A stretch of 64,000 bases of DNA from an uncultured Sphingobacteriaceae bacterium (GTDB lineage: Bacteria; Bacteroidota; Bacteroidia; Sphingobacteriales; Sphingobacteriaceae), in NCBI GenBank assembly GCA_946480915.1, contig CAMLLO010000014.1:47506-111505 (forward strand). Reading direction: 5' to 3'. Positions 62,759-64,000 of this stretch are shown here, in pieces. How positions within the stretch are numbered: the first letter of the stretch is position 1; each line of letters opens with the position of its first letter. The notes under the pieces are model-generated. The model searched no databases, was not told the DNA's origin, and worked only from the letters and a program-made list of their open reading frames with translations. The translations under genes were made by a program, and so were the position numbers.

Positions 62759-63796
62759 TTATTGATTTACAAGCGGTTTTAGTTTTGTACCTAGTAATTC
62801 AATACACTGAGTCAGTTTTTCATGAGGCAACTCCGCACTGTCCAATTGGAAAGTAAGCCTGCTAATACCACCCAGAGCTTCGCTATGACGGAGAATCTTC
62901 TCAGCCACATCTTCAGGACTGCCCACCAGCAATGCACCTCTAGGTCCGGCCTGAGCCTCGAAATGGCTTCTTGTCATGGGTGGCCATCCTCTTTCTTTGC
63001 CAATCTTAGTCATCGACTCGGCGTAGCCGGGATAAAATTCGTCCATGGCCTGCTTCGTGCTTGCCGCTACATATCCCAGCGAATGCAAGCCTACTTTTAA
63101 TTGTTCAGGTTTAAACCCGGCGCGTTTTCCGGCATCGCGATACAGATCAACAAGAGGGCGAAACTGATGTGTTTCACCGCCAATAACAGCAACCATTAAA
63201 GGCAAACCAAGAGCACCCGCCCGCACGAAAGAAGCCGGCGTACCGCCTACGCCCAGCCAAATAGGAAAAGGATCTTGTGCCGGTCGCGGATAAACAGGCT
63301 GATTTTGCAGGGCTGGTCTGAATTTGCCCGTCCAGCTGACGAACTCATTATCACGAATGTTGAGCAGCAGCTCGAGTTTTTCGGTGAAAAGCTGATCGTA
63401 ATCCTGAAGGCTGTAACCAAAAAGAGGGAAGGCGTCTATAAACGAACCGCGGCCCACCACCATTTCGGCACGCCCACGTGAAATCAGGTCCAGCGTTGCA
63501 AATTGCTGGAATACCCTTACCGGATCGGCAGCACTAAGCACAGTTACGGCGCTTGTTAGACGGATTTTCTTTGTCCGTGCAGAGGCAGCTGCCAAAATCA
63601 GCGCCGGCGCAGAATCAAGAAACCCTTTCCGGTGATGTTCGCCGATGCCAAAAATATCAAGGTCCGTTTGATCTGCCAGCTCAATTCGCTCAAGCAGCTG
63701 GGCAATCGCATCAGTATCACTTATGGCTTTACTTGCATTGCCGCTGAACATCGCAGCAAAACTGTCAATTCCGATTTCTATAGGGCCTGAGGTCAT
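62759..63796 (-). CDS. LLM-class flavin-dependent oxidoreductase
   Basis: 345-residue luciferase-like monooxygenase. FGIGEHHRKGFLDSAPALILAAASARTKKIRL, split as IGEHHRKGF and ARTKKIRLTSAVTVLSA; GRAEMVVGRGSF and YPRPAQDPFPIWLGVGGTPASF fit the bacterial luciferase-like TIM-barrel family with FMNH2 as cofactor. Substrate unknown; no flavin reductase is adjacent. TATGTTTG (63814-63821, minus strand) is a possible -7 box. Confidence 0.93.
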   Translation of the reverse strand: MTSGPIEIGIDSFAAMFSGNASKAISDTDAIAQLLERIELADQTDLDIFGIGEHHRKGFLDSAPALILAAASARTKKIRLTSAVTVLSAADPVRVFQQFATLDLISRGRAEMVVGRGSFIDAFPLFGYSLQDYDQLFTEKLELLLNIRDNEFVSWTGKFRPALQNQPVYPRPAQDPFPIWLGVGGTPASFVRAGALGLPLMVAVIGGETHQFRPLVDLYRDAGKRAGFKPEQLKVGLHSLGYVAASTKQAMDEFYPGYAESMTKIGKERGWPPMTRSHFEAQAGPRGALLVGSPEDVAEKILRHSEALGGISRLTFQLDSAELPHEKLTQCIELLGTKLKPLVNQ

Positions 63797-63813
63797 GGTG
63801 TCTTAATTTTTGT

Positions 63814-63821
63814 CAAACATA
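63814..63821 (-). promoter_or_regulatory. -7 promoter box for the LLM oxidoreductase
   Basis: TATGTTTG on the minus strand, 17 bases before the ATG. The -33 element is not clear. Confidence 0.4.
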
Positions 63822-63894
63822 AAGCAAAACACGTATTTAATATAAAAAAGCTAATAACATACTTCTCCCTGATATCCAGACTCGCATGGCTATG

Positions 63895-63945
63895 AGCGGA
63901 AAGGGTCCTTTTGCGCTATGCCAAAAGGACTAGGCCACGCCGATT
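63895..63945. repeat. GGCCTAGT-family repeat, minus orientation
   Basis: GTCCTTTTG-CGCTATGC-CAAAAGGAC (63905-63930) is a perfect 9-bp palindrome, next to GGCC. Reversed it reads GGCCTAGT + CCTTTTGG, the same plan as at 61.7 kb. Ends within the gap after the LLM gene. Confidence 0.65.
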
Positions 63946-63971
63946 TATCCCATTTTAATGATTTCCTTTCG

Positions 63972-64000
63972 TCCGCTCATTGGCCGCGGAGGCCTAGTCC
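63972..64000. repeat. GGCCTAGT-family repeat, cut by the window edge
   Basis: CCGCTCATTGGCCGCGGA and GGCCTAGTCC match the copy at 61728 with small indels. It faces the copy at 63895-63945 and probably continues beyond the edge. No gene in 63822-64000. Confidence 0.6.

Overview
The window reads as chromosomal DNA of an aerobic Bacteroidota member of the Sphingobacteriaceae type (Pedobacter or a close relative). This is inference from several directly visible signs: type IX secretion (T9SS) C-terminal sorting domains, a PID-CTERM small protein, promoter -7 boxes of the TAnnTTTG type in place of sigma70 boxes, few Shine-Dalgarno sequences, a TonB-dependent receptor under a cobalamin riboswitch, and many Bacteroidota-only families (DUF4861, DUF2911, DUF6250, six-bladed beta-propeller lipoprotein-like exporters, AraC fused to a heavy-metal-associated (HMA)-like domain). 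Base composition is moderately AT-rich and looks even by eye. I see no rRNA, tRNA, CRISPR array, insertion sequence, prophage or integrase.

Layout. 0.4-7 kb: a secreted GH74-type glycosidase, an SDR oxidoreductase with an operator-like palindrome, a DUF4861 protein, glycerate kinase and uroporphyrinogen-III methyltransferase. 7.7-18 kb: glycosyltransferase, WbqC-like protein, the Mg transporters CorA and MgtE side by side, biotin synthase, a DsbA-like protein, a FUSC membrane protein, an intergenic candidate structured RNA with its own promoter and terminator, PhoH and a lone receiver protein. 18-32 kb: an amt / HMA-AraC pair, PurU, then core housekeeping genes (kdsB, deoxynucleoside kinase, trpS, plsC, gatC, thioesterase, cobalamin adenosyltransferase, ispD, queA, ADP-heptose kinase, aminotransferase). 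32-44 kb: a CDF metal exporter, a tight nudix-bioA-(ferritin-like)-YhhN operon, a cobalamin riboswitch with BtuB-type receptor and a DUF71 ATP-pyrophosphatase, a Cys-rich 54-residue microprotein next to a GreA/GreB-like protein under a Fur-family-like palindrome, the scoAB CoA-transferase, and a PQQ-type sugar dehydrogenase. 44-64 kb: accessory envelope genes (YaiO-like barrel, S74 tail-fibre-type surface protein, SPOR protein, hybrid histidine kinase, T9SS cargo plus PID-CTERM protein, PRC-barrel protein, beta-propeller plus outer-membrane barrel pair, SIMPL lipoprotein) and an LLM flavin oxidoreductase.

Genes that may act together: cobalamin uptake and use (riboswitch, BtuB, DUF71, PduO-type adenosyltransferase, with SumT supplying siroheme or corrin precursor); biotin (bioB, bioA, with a putative di-iron protein coupled to bioA); lipopolysaccharide core precursors (kdsB and the heptose kinase); magnesium and other divalent metals (CorA, MgtE, CDF).

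Non-coding structure is unusually rich: seven-base-period repeats occur in three places within 6 kb, one of them in frame inside bioA; a 21-bp tandem repeat lies after the YaiO gene; an intergenic palindromic repeat family carrying GGCCTAGT occurs at about 61.7 kb and twice at the right edge. No single large unknown system stands out. The best candidates for undescribed biology are the 255-nt structured RNA before phoH, the Cys-rich microprotein with its operator, and the ferritin-like protein in the bioA operon.
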